Origin: Phoronis australis
Lineage: Eukaryota; Phoronida; Phoronidae
Reading direction: 5' to 3'
Assembly: GCA_002633005.1 (NCBI GenBank)
Contig: NMRA01000419.1
Span: 218,770-282,769, forward strand
DNA length: 64,000 nucleotides
Shown here: positions 24,542 through 37,800 of the stretch, piece by piece
How the letters are laid out: every line of letters begins with the position of its first letter
Position numbering within the stretch: the first letter of the stretch is position 1
The notes under the pieces: generated by a model
Database searches by the model: none
What the model saw: the letters and a program-made list of their open reading frames with translations, nothing else
Told to the model about the DNA's origin: nothing
Made by a program: the position numbers and the translations under genes

Positions 24542-24787
24542 ATCACATATTAGTATCACTATATTCTACGACCACAATGCTTAGGCACCACAATGCTTAG
24601 GCCAATTACAAGAAAAAAATGTAAGGACTGAGGGGTGGTGTATGCTGTAAAAATAATTGCAGGCGTTCTGATACACATTGTACCAGACGTGCGCAGGCCA
24701 CTCAGGGGTGCTCATTGTACTGATCAACTGGAACCATTTTTATGCTTTATTATATAGTTAAATCCGAGCTGACTCAAGGGTTTAGCA

Positions 24788-24872
24788 GTGTGACCCAGTG
24801 GGACTTGAACCCACGACCTCCAGTACAAAGAATGCGGTCACCTATCACTAGGCCATGCTACTGCCTCTGTGT
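24788..24872 (-). mobile_element. tRNA-like SINE head
   Basis: On the minus strand: 'agcatggcctagtgatagg' as box A and 'gtgggttcaagtcccac' as box B, at tRNA-like spacing, but the acceptor ends do not pair well. Confidence 0.5.
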
Positions 24873-25379
24873 GTATGTTATATGTACCGCAACACTTTGA
24901 AGTCATGGTAGTGGTCTTGGGTTCAAAGATCAGCTGTTGGATATATAATAAAACCAAACATTTTCATAATCCTAGCAATGATTTTAGGGAGTGCGGTCTA
25001 CATTTCTGATGCAGAAATCCGTTTCACTATGATTGCTCACTGCCCATAACCACTTATTACCAAACTGATACATGTGATCTGACTTTAATTTACAGCAGCT
25101 TTTTTACAAACTGAATGGAGATGAAATAGGCAAAGAAATAATATAGCAGAGTTATTCTGGCTTAAATTTGCTTTTTGTATAGCAAACTTATGGATGTGAA
25201 AACATCTGCTTTTGGGATTGACATAAAACTTTAACACCTGTGTGGTGATTTGTGCTTTATGAAACTGCAGGCCGTGTAAAGACGATTGTCTTGCAAGTTG
25301 GGATACTTGACACTAACATGTCTGTGTGTCTGCACCTGAAATTCTGCATTTTCTCGTGTGGAAATTAGATCAACTGTCT

Positions 25380-25495
25380 GAGGTACGCAGTGCCAGCTAA
25401 GCATGTATGGTACGCAGTGCCAGCTAAGCATGTATGGTACGCAGTGCCAGCTAAGCATGTATGGTACGCATTGCCAACTAAACATTTATGGTAAG
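25380..25495. repeat. 27-bp tandem repeat, about 4 copies
   Basis: Unit 'ggtacgcagtgccagctaag' plus 'catgtat', ending about 150 bp upstream of the GALNT10-type start codon. The nine-codon period gives a false minus-strand ORF. Confidence 0.95.
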
Positions 25496-25644
25496 AATTC
25501 ATTGTTTTATAAATACCAACACATCTTATCATAAATTTTTAAGATATGTAGGTATTGAAGAAATACCTGTGTCAGTCTGTGACCACTTAATCATTGTAAA
25601 TTGTAGGTAGGAAGTGTTCGACATCAATATGAGACATTGTCAAC

Positions 25645-25845
25645 ATGCGACGAAGCACTAAGCGACTTGTGAAGTATGTGGCCGCTGGCGGTCTCATTTT
25701 TGTCCTGGCTCCCATTGTGTTGAAGAACCTGCTACAAGAGCGCAACCAAGACATAGATGTGCAGCTCAAACCGGTTAAACGACATAACATGATAGATAAT
25801 GTCGTACCCATTGATGGGGTAAATAGACTAAAACATCAGGAGCAG
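25645..25845 (+). CDS. GALNT10: GALNT10-type exon 1 (signal anchor)
   Basis: 67 codons from an ATG in good context (aacATGC), ending phase 0 at CAG|gtaagt. The basic start [10 protein letters not shown] is followed by a hydrophobic stretch ([15 protein letters not shown]), a type II signal anchor. An acceptor-like ttgtag lies at 25,600-25,605, so the 5' UTR may be split. Confidence 0.9.
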
Positions 25846-28800
25846 GTAAGTTTATGAAAAGTTAACCTTGAAAATTCTTCACACATAAGATAGATGAAAG
25901 CGTAATGCGAATATTTATAGTGTACTGCTTGTTCTTGAAACAATTATACAGAAAGCTATTTTCAACAAATTGGATCAGTGACAAAAATACTTGGATGTAT
26001 CAAATATTTCTCGACTAGCCATTACCCGGCTAGTGTATGGGAATGCCGAGGGGAAATAGCTACACCTTCAAGTGAACATTAGTGTTCGTTGCAAGAGACG
26101 GATATTTCTTGAGGAAACCATTTTATTATGCGCCCACATATTTATATGTGGACGCATTAAACCGTCATCTCCGTCCGTCCGGCGTCCGCTGCTCTATCTC
26201 CAAAACCCTTTGACATATGTTCATGAAATTTGGCACATATGTTCCATTCATGAATGGGACGGCATGTGCGAACTTTCAGACGGATCCGACTACCGGTGTG
26301 CCCCCTAGTGGCAATTTTAGTGTTTTACGCTTACCTTTGTATCTTCAAAAGTCCTGAACGGATTTTCATGAAATTTGGTATGTAGGCACCTATTAGTGAG
26401 ATGACGCTATCCTCCTGTTTTCAGATGGATTCGACATAGTTTGCGCCACCTAGTGGCCATTTTTAGTGTTTTCGAGTCTGTTTTTGTGCGTCCACCCCTC
26501 TATCAACCAAACCGCTCAAAGGATGATTGTGAAAATTGGCATGTATGTGCTTACTATAAAGAGGACAGTTGACAATGATTTTCAGACGATTTGGACTACT
26601 GTGGCGCCTCCTAGTGGCAGTTTTTTTTGCGCCTATGGCTGTATCTCCTAAACCGTTCGCAGGATCTTTACGAAATTTAATAAGTGTATTTATATGATGT
26701 TAACAACAGACGATGACGACTTTTGGACGGATCCGCCTACCAGTGTGCCCCCGAGTGGCAATTTTATTTTTTTACGTTTACCTCTGTATCTTCACAAGTC
26801 CTTAATGGATTTTCATGAAATTTTGTGTGTAGGCACCTATTAGTGCGATGACGCTATCCTCCCATTTTCGGATGGATTCGACCTAGTTTGCAACACCCAG
26901 TTGCCATTTTTACTGTTCTTGAGTCTGTTTTTTGGCGTCCACCCCTCTATCAACCAAACATTTGCCCCTAGCCTATTGAGGAGACAATGACCATGCCTTT
27001 CCATTTTGCAAAGTACAACATACTACATATATGCCCTCTACTGGCCACTTTATGGTACCAATAAACAACCCTAGAAGGATACCGTATACGGTGCAATTGT
27101 GGGCGCATTTCAATGCTCTGCGTTGCTCTTGTTTTAAAGCTTCAATCAGAATTTCTGCCTAGATTTAGGCAGGGTGTGTGGCTGCGGGATTGTTTCCCCA
27201 GGCTGTAAAAATATTTTTCTGTCCAGAACTTTTGACCCTGCGGTAACATAATTTACGGTAAACAGCTATTCTTTGAAGTGAAAACTAAGGAAGCATTAAA
27301 AAAGACTGCCATTGTACACAAACTATACAATGTATTTACAAGTCACATTATTATGTACATGCTGATAGAAAGCCAGCTAACTGTGTGAAGACTATCGTCC
27401 ACTTACAGCTAGCTGTGTTTTGAGCCATACTGGCTCTGTTAGACACCGAAACTTCACACAACCCGAGTAGCTCAGCTCGTCACCTCATCGTGAAACTTAC
27501 ATCACCATTTAGAGCTAACGACGGGGGATTATGCAGAGTCTGTGGGAATCGACCGACACTCACTTTGCAATTGAAAAAAACAATCTAATAAACATTAACA
27601 AAACGAAACCAGTTCTGATTCTAATGACTTGTATACAACCTCGTGGAAGAGAAGTACAGCTGATTGAAGAATCGGGGGAAATTGGCCAATAGGAGGCGCA
27701 ATGGTGCTGAAAACCAACCCAAAAAAGCCCACCACAATATTAGCAGCAAAATAACGGTAGAATGATAATTTTATATATGGGATGGAAGTCAGAGGGAGTG
27801 AAATTAAGCCGACGGACTGATGTCACCGAGACCAGTACGAAACTGGCCTCCCTCCCTGCACATCCTCGAAAAAACAGCCCGCGAGAAAAAAATAGAACAC
27901 ATCAAATCTAAATAGAGGGCCATTGCACTACCTGGGACCAAGGCGGTGCCCAAATGGGCACAATGAAGGTCTGTCTGTAGTGGAGTGGGGGAGACAGAGT
28001 TTGTGTGAATGATGCTTTTTATGCAATAGATGGCAGAGCTTGACATCAGCGAGTACACACTTGTAAATACGAGTAGAGTGATTGACCTCACTTGTATTAT
28101 TCGTCGTATATTTTTAGTCGTCACTTATGTGACAAATTTGGAAATACCAGTGCAGAATATGTCGTCACTCGTATTTTAAAGCGGTCATTTTCGCCTTTGT
28201 GGCTGCATGGTGAAAACAATAACTTTAATTCAAACCATTTGTGGGCTTGATCTAGTATACTGTGTTGAATTTTAGGAGAGTACTTTGAAGAAAGACTGGC
28301 ATAACTATGAGCAGATAGCTGAGGACTCCAGGAGGCAAGGTGGGTATTTATTGACCCAAGCAAATGCTAATAACTATGCTCTGAAATGTGAATACCAGAA
28401 ATTGTTTTACTTGGAAGTTTTTTGTATTGTAAGAATCCCAAAGTCTCATTTGCAAGACACATACTCAATTGTCTTTGTATGCTGCATAGAACGTACCATT
28501 CATTCAAGTATATTTTTACAGGGGACATAATGTTCACTGCAGAAACATGGAGACAGTTCCTTTAATTGTTCTCCATTTTGACACATCTGTATTGAAGTTC
28601 CCTGATATCTACACTCAAGTTGCACAACTGATTGTTTTTGTTGTCAAAACTCAAACATTTATAAAACATTTTGTTCTCCGCAGTTATGGTCAACTGTCAC
28701 ACGTTTATATTTTGTTATGCACTAGAAAGCAAACTTGGAATTCTTGGACTAAGGAAAACGTTAGTTCCCGGTAAACACAGTATCCTGCTTCTTATATTTT

Positions 28801-31800
28801 AAAACATTTTTGGGAAATTTTCTGGACTTCCTGAATGTCACACATCAGGAAGAAAACGTGCCTCAAATGAGATGCAGCTGTAGTGCTCTCCATGAGATTT
28901 GGGGCTTTCCAACTTGTGTTAAAGTCTCGCCATTTTTTGACAAAAATTATAATCAAAGTGTAGTCATTTTCAAAGGCTTGTAATATTGTTATGAATATCA
29001 AATTTCTCAAATCATTGTCTGGTGGTAGCTATGTTATAGAATTTCAACATGATCAAGCTTTTTGGTGTTACATCCTTGAAAAAGCATCAATAACTTTCTC
29101 TTGTATGTATTATTGAGTTTAAAATTGATCAAATTTTTGCAGTTTATGGTTTTCAATTAAGCAAAAAATTCCTTATTTTTATTGAAGCTGGAAAAAGTTA
29201 TTTAATTAAAAACCTGGTGATATTTAAATCTGTTTGGTCATTAAACAAAAATATATATTTCAGAAATGAATACTAAAAAGTACTAAATAATAATTGGGAA
29301 AATTTCACATGCACACTTACTAGCAAAGTAGGAGATCATCCTGAACAAAAAACATGTTGAGCTGTGTGATTTAAAGAGTTCCGTATGCTAAGTATTTATT
29401 TTGGTTCGCCTGATATGTCCATTTGCCTTTGTGCCTGCTTCTTCTTCCAGTTAGATAAGACGCTTGACAAACCCGGGAAAGTGAAGTTGTTCTGTATTGA
29501 TTGGGTATATCTCACGCACACACATGCACATCTCATAGGTACAGATAATCAACACCTTGATGTTGTTCATACACTTCAACAGGTGTCTGTGTTGGAGAAG
29601 CTGGCACACCTTAAGAGAATGTTTATTTAATTGACTCTTTACAAGCTTCAGATCATTTCATCCCAGGTTTAGTTTAACCATTGTTCAAAGTTAAGTTGTT
29701 GTAAGAGCTATATATAATTATATTATCCTGTTAATACAGACATCTACACTCTTACCATAACAGCCTTAGAGAAATTGAATGGAAGTATTGCCATCAGTTG
29801 ACAATGATCATGTATTGCCATCAGCTGACAATGATCATGTATTGCCATCAGCTGACAATGATCATGTATTGCCATCAGCTGACAATGATCATGTTAGAGT
29901 TTGATTTGACAGTATTATGGAGATGTGGAAATGTTTTATTGAATCAAAAGTTTTAGTAAAGAGCAAGAACGTTGTACTATAGTTGCAGACCGTAAAAACA
30001 ATGCTTGATCAATTTTTGATTAGTTGTTACAAGTTCACCAGCCTTTGAAAATAAAAGAATGTCACTTTTGGTAATACGTTTTTGTTGGAAAGAACTGACA
30101 AATTGTAATTAATTTCTCACTAAAAGACACTTCTGTCAGTGAATGAGAGAGTTTTATTGTATTATGATCACTGTCAGAAACAGCTGTGAAGGTGTGGCAA
30201 TCTGATCAATATAACACCACTGCAAGCTTAGCCATGCGGCCAGACAGCAATAAGGCATACAAAACAAAGAGTAGGTATTTAAGCTGTCTAAATCTGGCAC
30301 ACATTCAAAGTGTTGTAAATTGGCTATGTCTTCATATTTTGATAGTTTGTTTCTTGGTGTGTAGAAAGCATAATCAAAGAGAATTGTTTTCAATTTTTAG
30401 TTGCTAAGTTACAACTGTTCATTGCCTAGTGGAAGTTGGTAGTGCCATTTCCATATTAGCACTTTGACTACTGAGCGTTAATTTTAAGACGCTTATCTCA
30501 GGAACAAGTTAACGGCTCAAGTAAATGTTTGCTAAGTTAGGAGTAATTTTGTTTAAAAAGGTCACAGTTATCTCAAGGTTTAACATTTTCAAAATTAATC
30601 CTATTTGTGTTTGGCTGAATACATGCTCTTAGGTTATCTTCAATGAGTAGATAGTTTATGTGCCTGTAGTGGATACATGTACTTCACAGATAAACTACTC
30701 AAAAACTGTACCATCTGTTTTTCGCTCCAAATTTCCCAAAAATTGAGAAAATGGTCATGTTTCATGAAAGTACGAGTTCGATAGGGAATTCCTGATAATT
30801 TGTTATACTTTGTAAGATGTTTTGTTCTGCGGTGAGAGTGATAAATGCTAGTCAGAAAATGAAAGTTACAATAACATGACTGCATTTCATTTGATATGTT
30901 CAAGATGAAATCTCAAAAATGCTGTTTTGTGCAAAAGCCATCAAAGTCCTTTTATTTGTTAACCCCTCATGTGAAGTTGGGATATTTTAAAAACAAAATC
31001 CTCAAGACAGTATTTCGGAGAACACTAATAAAAGATCTGAAAGTTTCATACAAATCTTAGCCATTTCTGAGATATGATGTTTTGAAGTTAACCAGATTTG
31101 GATATTTGTCTGGATTAGGAGAAACAGATATGGCCTCTTTACTATGCAACCCTGTTTCATCAATTATTTAATGTTGCAAACCTTCCTATTGTATATTTCT
31201 AGATATTAATGCCTTCAAATACAATATGCATTAGAGTAATCCAATGGCAGTATGCAGCTGCAATGGGTTTATCACATTGTAACTGTGTGACACCTGGCGC
31301 TGGTACTGATGTATTAGAACTAGGCAATTAATCTTCTGCTTACAAAAAGACATTATTACCATACTTCCCTCTAGTTACAATGTTATTAAAGCGTAGCTCC
31401 ATCTTTTGGAATGTTTCGAAATGATGAGGTATAGTGAGGGTAATTCTTAGTAGTTTGCATGGTTTGTGTCACATTTTTGTGACTTGCTCCCAACTCAGCA
31501 CAATTATGCTGTACCACATTTGGAAAAAAAATTAATAGTGTAAGATACTGTAAGAAGTGGGACAATTTTTAATTGAGAAATGGATAGTTTTGTGAGATTA
31601 CTTAATGATTGTAAACTGCAATGGATGACTAATGTTTTTTATTAAAATATTTTGGAACTGACTTTGTCCCAAGTCTGATTTTGAGGCACACTTACTGCTC
31701 TTTATAAGACAAGCTTACCTTGCATGACAGTTTGTTGTGTTAAGACTGGTATTAAAATAACATTTATGTAGAAGTAATTATGAGTTATAGTGCAATAGTA

Positions 31801-34800
31801 TAATTTTATATCCTTCCTTTTCCGTCTGTACGATAACAGCCAGGTGTGAACAATATTGTTATTGTCAACCATATTCATGCAGAGAAGATGAGTATGTCAC
31901 TTACTTGTCCAGTTTCACTCATTAAAATATTGCTTTCAGTATCCGAGGTGTACACTCCTGGAATCAAAGAGTGACTCTTTAAGGTTGACTCGCACAATAT
32001 GGTTTTTAATGGGAGGTCGGACAAGTTGTTATCAGCAATAAGTTGTCGTGTGAATTGAACCAATGCAAGTGATATTTTTTGTCTGTGATGGAGGCGCCTC
32101 ATAGCAACAGGTGCAAATAGTGACTGCCAGTAAGTAGCGTGGGGTTGAGTGCATTCTTATCATGAACACTCATCACTTGGTACCTTACTTGACCAGTCAG
32201 TTTTCTGTGATATCTGAAATCCTGTTGGTTGATTTTGACCTTAGTTATGACAAGTAATGTGCGTCAGGCGCAGACAGTATGATAAGGTGATAAGATTCTC
32301 TCGATCAAACATGTTTGATATTCCCGGCAGCGTGCAATTTTGTGGCTGAGCAGTGGTGAACTGCAACAATGTTGGCAGTTTACAATTCTGACCAAGCGTG
32401 GCCAAATTTAACTTTTTCCTGTATTCACTAAACTCTCTGTTTCTCTAATTCCAAAGTGATAATTGTTTTAATTGGTTAAGTTGCATTTCTAATATCTCTC
32501 ATTTAGGGTCAACTCCAGATAGTATATATCTTATCCAGTGTTAAGTGTTAACAGGCAGTCTTTTGTTCTGCGTCACTGATTTGCTGGACAGAATCTAGTA
32601 CCACACTTCTGGAGAAACTGATTCTGTTTCAGATGCCAAACAGCTGGAAACATCAATAGTTTTTAATTAGTCCATGCTATTAATTTCAGTTTGTGAGTTT
32701 GTTTGTTATTGCTGTGAAGTCATTACTAAATGTAGTACCGTATTCGCCCTTATAAGCGCCCATGCCCCCATAAGCGCCCCCCCATGCGTTTTCAGACTTT
32801 GCTAAAATAAGCGCCCAGTACATGAACGCCGTGTAAATGCGAAAAATGCCTTGCCTTCAGTTTTAAAATTCTACAGTAACGTCTTCAATTTATCAATAAG
32901 ATCCGACAGTCCTGAAAAAATCATTGTGTACTGAATTTGTAGACCATGAGCCTCGCCGCTATGTCAGTATTTAGCCGTGACTATGCACTTCAGACTTCCG
33001 CCGTACTTCAAAGAGAACGCAACAGTTTTGCCGATCTTGCGAGGGACGTGTCCTATTATGGTCTGGCCTATCAGAACAGACGCAGCGTACTTGTCAAAGG
33101 GATTGTATTGTATCTTTCCCATACAGATCTTTTCCCTGAACAGGAATACAAATTTCTTTGTATATGTGAAAACCGTGAATAGAAGACTAATAAAATATTG
33201 AACTTTGTTAAAAGCACGTGGCTAGGAAGTGCGTGCTACATGCAAGTACCTGTCATCGAAGGTTAGTCTTTGGGAACTATCTATTGATGAAACATGTAGC
33301 ATAGCATCAGCAAGAAATAAATACTGGCACTTCTTTCCGAATGTTTCCAATACCGTAAAAAACGTTTGCGCTTTTTTAGGAGGAATTAAATTAATCTTAA
33401 TTGGTGTTTTTAAAGTCAAAATGACCCATTGACAGTGAACACTTACGCGCCCTTACACCCCCGAATCTCCCGAAAAATGACTGTTAGACTGTCACTCATC
33501 CAGTCACCCAGCGACTCGATATTGGCCTTACCAAGACAATTCTCGAGCGTTTTTTAGCAGATGAGATCAACAAGTGCTAAATAAAACACATTCTGCTGTA
33601 CTGCTTGTCTTAATTTCTTTAATTGCACACATAGATCGTTACATGGCGTTTACTCTGGCAAATGAACTCTGATGACACGCATGGTCTCGGTCACTCACAC
33701 ACGCAGACGAACTTCAAAACAAACATCACATAACAACAACATGTGTGTTCATCCAGAGATTTTTCTCATGTTGCGAAGTACGATCTAGCACAGATTTGGA
33801 CTTTATATGCAGTTAATCCCGACTCCACAGGAACTTAAAAATGTTAGGTACGCTATTTTGAGAACTTAAGGAGGACTTCAGGTAATTTGTTGAGTCAAAA
33901 CTATATTTTTACTCATGAATTCAAGTTGACCTATTGGCGTCACGAGGCAGTGATGCATCAGCCGGCGAGTTTTCACACTGCTGGGGGATTTTCTGAAAGA
34001 TGCTCATAATTTAACAACAAAGTTTGATAGCAATGCACTGCAATTTTGTAGAAACTCTTGTCATAGGTTACAGATGCGTCACAGAGCGTAAATTTGATGA
34101 ATTCTGGCTTACAATTTCACCTATTTCGGAGACCGGGTTTCAACTACTTTGGGCTATAATAAGCGCCCCCCCCCTTCCTGAAGCGAATTTTTCTAAGCAC
34201 CCTGGGTGCTTATTAGGGCAAACGCGGTAATAGGGTATTTTTCATATTGTCACTCTCTAGAGTAATGAGAGCACAAAAGTGACTTTTGCTTCATTTTGAT
34301 TCAGATTTGTGGACAGAAATTCAATTATTACATAGTGGTTCTTAATATAAAATCAGGAATCAATTCCACTGTCAGCCCCTCCCATTGTTTGATTAATTTA
34401 AGGTCACCAATTTATTTTTGACACTGGCTGGAATCGAAATTCACCAGCTTTATGAGCCACGACCACTGGCTCTGTTGTGGATTCTTCTTAGCAGTAGGCA
34501 CTGTATGCAATGTATGCAATATTGTGTCCTTATTCATCCTTTAATGTTTCAAAAGGTAACTTGCCTTTTTCCATCAGGCATTAATACATACTACTATAAA
34601 GCGGTGGAAATTTGATGGCATTATGATAGTAGGTTGAAAACTTCTGTCCGCATTACATGGGACCTGTAGGTGGCGCTGAATGCCTGTCCACCAAAGACCT
34701 GATCACCGTCTGGTAGTAGTGAATTTAAATATGACACATCTATTTCAAAATCTGGCTATTGTACTGGTCCAGTCATATATTATGAAAATTGTTCACTTGT

Positions 34801-37800
34801 TAGTAAGTAACACATTGTCTATTTGACTGATCCTGTGATCCACAAGTCATTATGGGTCAAGATTATCATCATTTATCACACCTATTCTGTGATTTATAGG
34901 TCCAGGAGAACAAGGTCAAGGTTATATACTAACTGCTGAAGAAGAAGCCAAGAAACAGGCCCTTTATTCTGTTAATGGCTTCAATGCTTTAGCCAGTGAC
35001 AAAATTTCATTGGACAGATCTCTGAAAGATATTCGGCACCCACAGTAAGTGTGTATAATATAATGTACTTTAGTAGTTCAGATGCTCCTGTAGTCACAAC
35101 ACCATCATCATTGCTATCAGGGTCCATTTATCATCATTGTCATTGTTATTGTTAAAAGAATTAATCTCTAATTTGGACCGTTGTGTAATATATACATTAG
35201 TAAACTCTTGGTTGTGCTTCCCTAAATCAAATTAGAATGAGGAACTCTAAACTGTGATTTAAGCGAAGTGTGTTGCCGTCCAATAAAAATGCCTGCATTC
35301 AAGTAAATGTCATGGCACCTTTGTCACATGAACTTCCATTCAAGTAAATGTCACGACTCCTTTATCACATGAACTGCCAAATGCTGCTGCTTTCTGGTCT
35401 CAAACTATTCAGTCGTCAGAAAGAGCGACTCTTTTGTTAGCCCCACCTATTGAGTTGCCCATTATACAAGTGTTGAGACTGTCCTTTATGCGTTTGCTTT
35501 TCAACAATTTTTTGAAAGATGTTGTTTCTTGTTGGTAGATGCAAATACAAGAAATACCTTTCCAAACTTCCTACAGTCAGCGTTGTTGTACCATTTCACA
35601 ATGAGCACTGGTCGACCCTTCTCCGCACTGCTCGCAGCGTCCTTAATAGGTCGCCTCCAGAATTGCTCCATGAAATCATACTGGCTGATGATGCCAGCAC
35701 AAAAGGTAATAAATCATCAAGGTTCAAGTTATGACTCAAGTGAGTGTACCTTAGGGACGTAGATTGGATTTTTTCTTGTGCACTCAAGTATACTTCCGGT
35801 GTAGCAAGAGCAGCTACCGGATTATGACTTTCAGGGCCTTCAACCAGTTGATGGTGTTCTCCTAACTTCTAAAGTTTTGTTAGAAACAATGCACACTCTG
35901 CTTAATTCCAATTTCCTGATTACTTGGCGGAATTATTTGAATTCCGCCAAGTATGTTGGTCTGACAGCAAGTTTTTTTTTTTGTTCGCACTCTACAGGTC
36001 GCAATTTTCGTCCGATTTTCACGAAATTTGCACACGGCGTGTAGATTGGAAAGTCCTGGAAGCCTATTGTTTTTGGTCATGATCGGATACAAAATGGCGG
36101 ACGTGGCGGCCATTTTGTATCTGATTTCACAGTCAAATGCTCGTAGAGGCCGCATTTTTGGACGTACATGGCTGAAAATCGGTTTGATTATACTAGAACG
36201 CATGTGCTACACGTGTGCTGAAAATCGTTGACTTCTGGTCAAAGATGGCGGAAATATTGGACGTGGCGCATGCGTACCCTGAAATATGGCCAAAAACGTT
36301 TTCTCCTGTAGAAGGCGCATTTGCAAACCAATGACTTTCAAACTGGTGACGTGTTTGTTGAGTGTAATAAGCTTTTATAAAAAATTATTGAACCGGAAGT
36401 CACTTTCAAGATGGCGGCTGTGGCCCATGTTCACAAGGTTTCAATCGCTCTGGTGTCGCATTTTTAAAGGGAAGAGCAAATGACGTGAATTTTTGCATGT
36501 GGATTCCTTGAAGTATGGCCTTTCAAAAAGTCTACGAGAGCGTATTTCTCAGAATTACCGTTTTCGAGTTATTGGACTTTGAATTTCAAAAAAAAAAACG
36601 GAAAATTTTCAATTTTCTCGAAAAAGTTTTGGATTTTTGGCAAACTACCACTTTAGATAGAATTTTGAACCTGCTTTCAGAAGATATTTTCCATTTTGCG
36701 CTACGACGTCTACTTTTTGAATTATTTGAGATTTTCGGATACCGTTGTTCCTTCGGTCACCTTTGCAAGGACCCAGCTGGCTGGCTTTCAGTTCACTTTG
36801 TTTTGGTTATGCCTAGTTGACCCAGACTGACCCAGCCAGCACTGTCCTGCTGTAGACTGGACCGTCATGTTGCGCCATCTATTGTTCTTTATTGTAGTTG
36901 ATTGCATGCTCTCTATTTGATTTCTTCGCTAGTCACATGAATGTTATCGTGTTTGCCAAACTACCATTTTAGATAGAGTTCTGAACGGGCTTCCAGAAGA
37001 TATTTTCCATTTTGCGCTACGACGTCTACTTTTTGAATTATTCGAGATTTTCGGATACCGTTGTTGATTTCTTCGCTAGTCACATGAATGTTATCGTGTT
37101 ATTCATAATTGCCGTCTTGATCGTCATGATTGTCGTTGTCTCCCTCATCGTCGTCTTTTCGATTAATTCCACCAAGTGTCGCTCCTCCGAGCGCTCTCGT
37201 TGTTTTATTAATCTATTTTGAAATCCTGTGCATTGACTTGTCTGGGATAGCACATGCTTATGAGGGTTAGGTTGGCTGTATGTTGTAATACATACCTAGT
37301 GATTGCACCATTTTTGGATGACCTGACCTCTGACCATGGTTCTCTGGAGGTCTAACTGGAATGCATTTTTTCCCAATTTTGATTGTGACAGTAACGAAGT
37401 TCACAATACACACATGGCCGACCACCCGTGCTTTCATTTATATAACTAGAAAAAAACGAGCTTTTATCTACCGACTGAATTTCATTGTTCGCTACTTTTT
37501 ACTTGAAAGTGACATGTTTACTATTGTGGTGGTGACATCGGGTACATAATTTGATGACTAAAATCTGTTGAACTCTCTCCATAGACCATTGCAAGCAGCA
37601 GCTGGATGACCATCTAAGTTCACACTACAACGGCAAGGTCAAGGTTGTCCGTGCCAAGAAGAGAGAAGGTCTCATCCGCACACGTCTCTTGGGAGCTGAA
37701 GCTGCCACTGGGGATGTGCTTATATTTCTTGACTCACACGTTGAGGCTAATATCAACTGGCTACCCCCTCTCTTAGGTAAGCTCTTAATAAGTGGAAGGT

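Larger units (their letters stand above)
28340..34899 (+). other. Intron 2 (6.6 kb)
   Basis: Holds a 27-bp repeat (29,787-29,893) and the TIR element at 32,736-34,229; otherwise AT-rich with no second gene seen. Confidence 0.8.

Noticed and set aside
24788-24872. Functional tRNA gene
   Set aside because: Box A and B present but acceptor stem does not pair; same style of sequence elsewhere indicates SINEs.
35519-35762. Overlapping ORF in a second frame at exon 4
   Set aside because: Shadow of the GALNT10-type exon 4.
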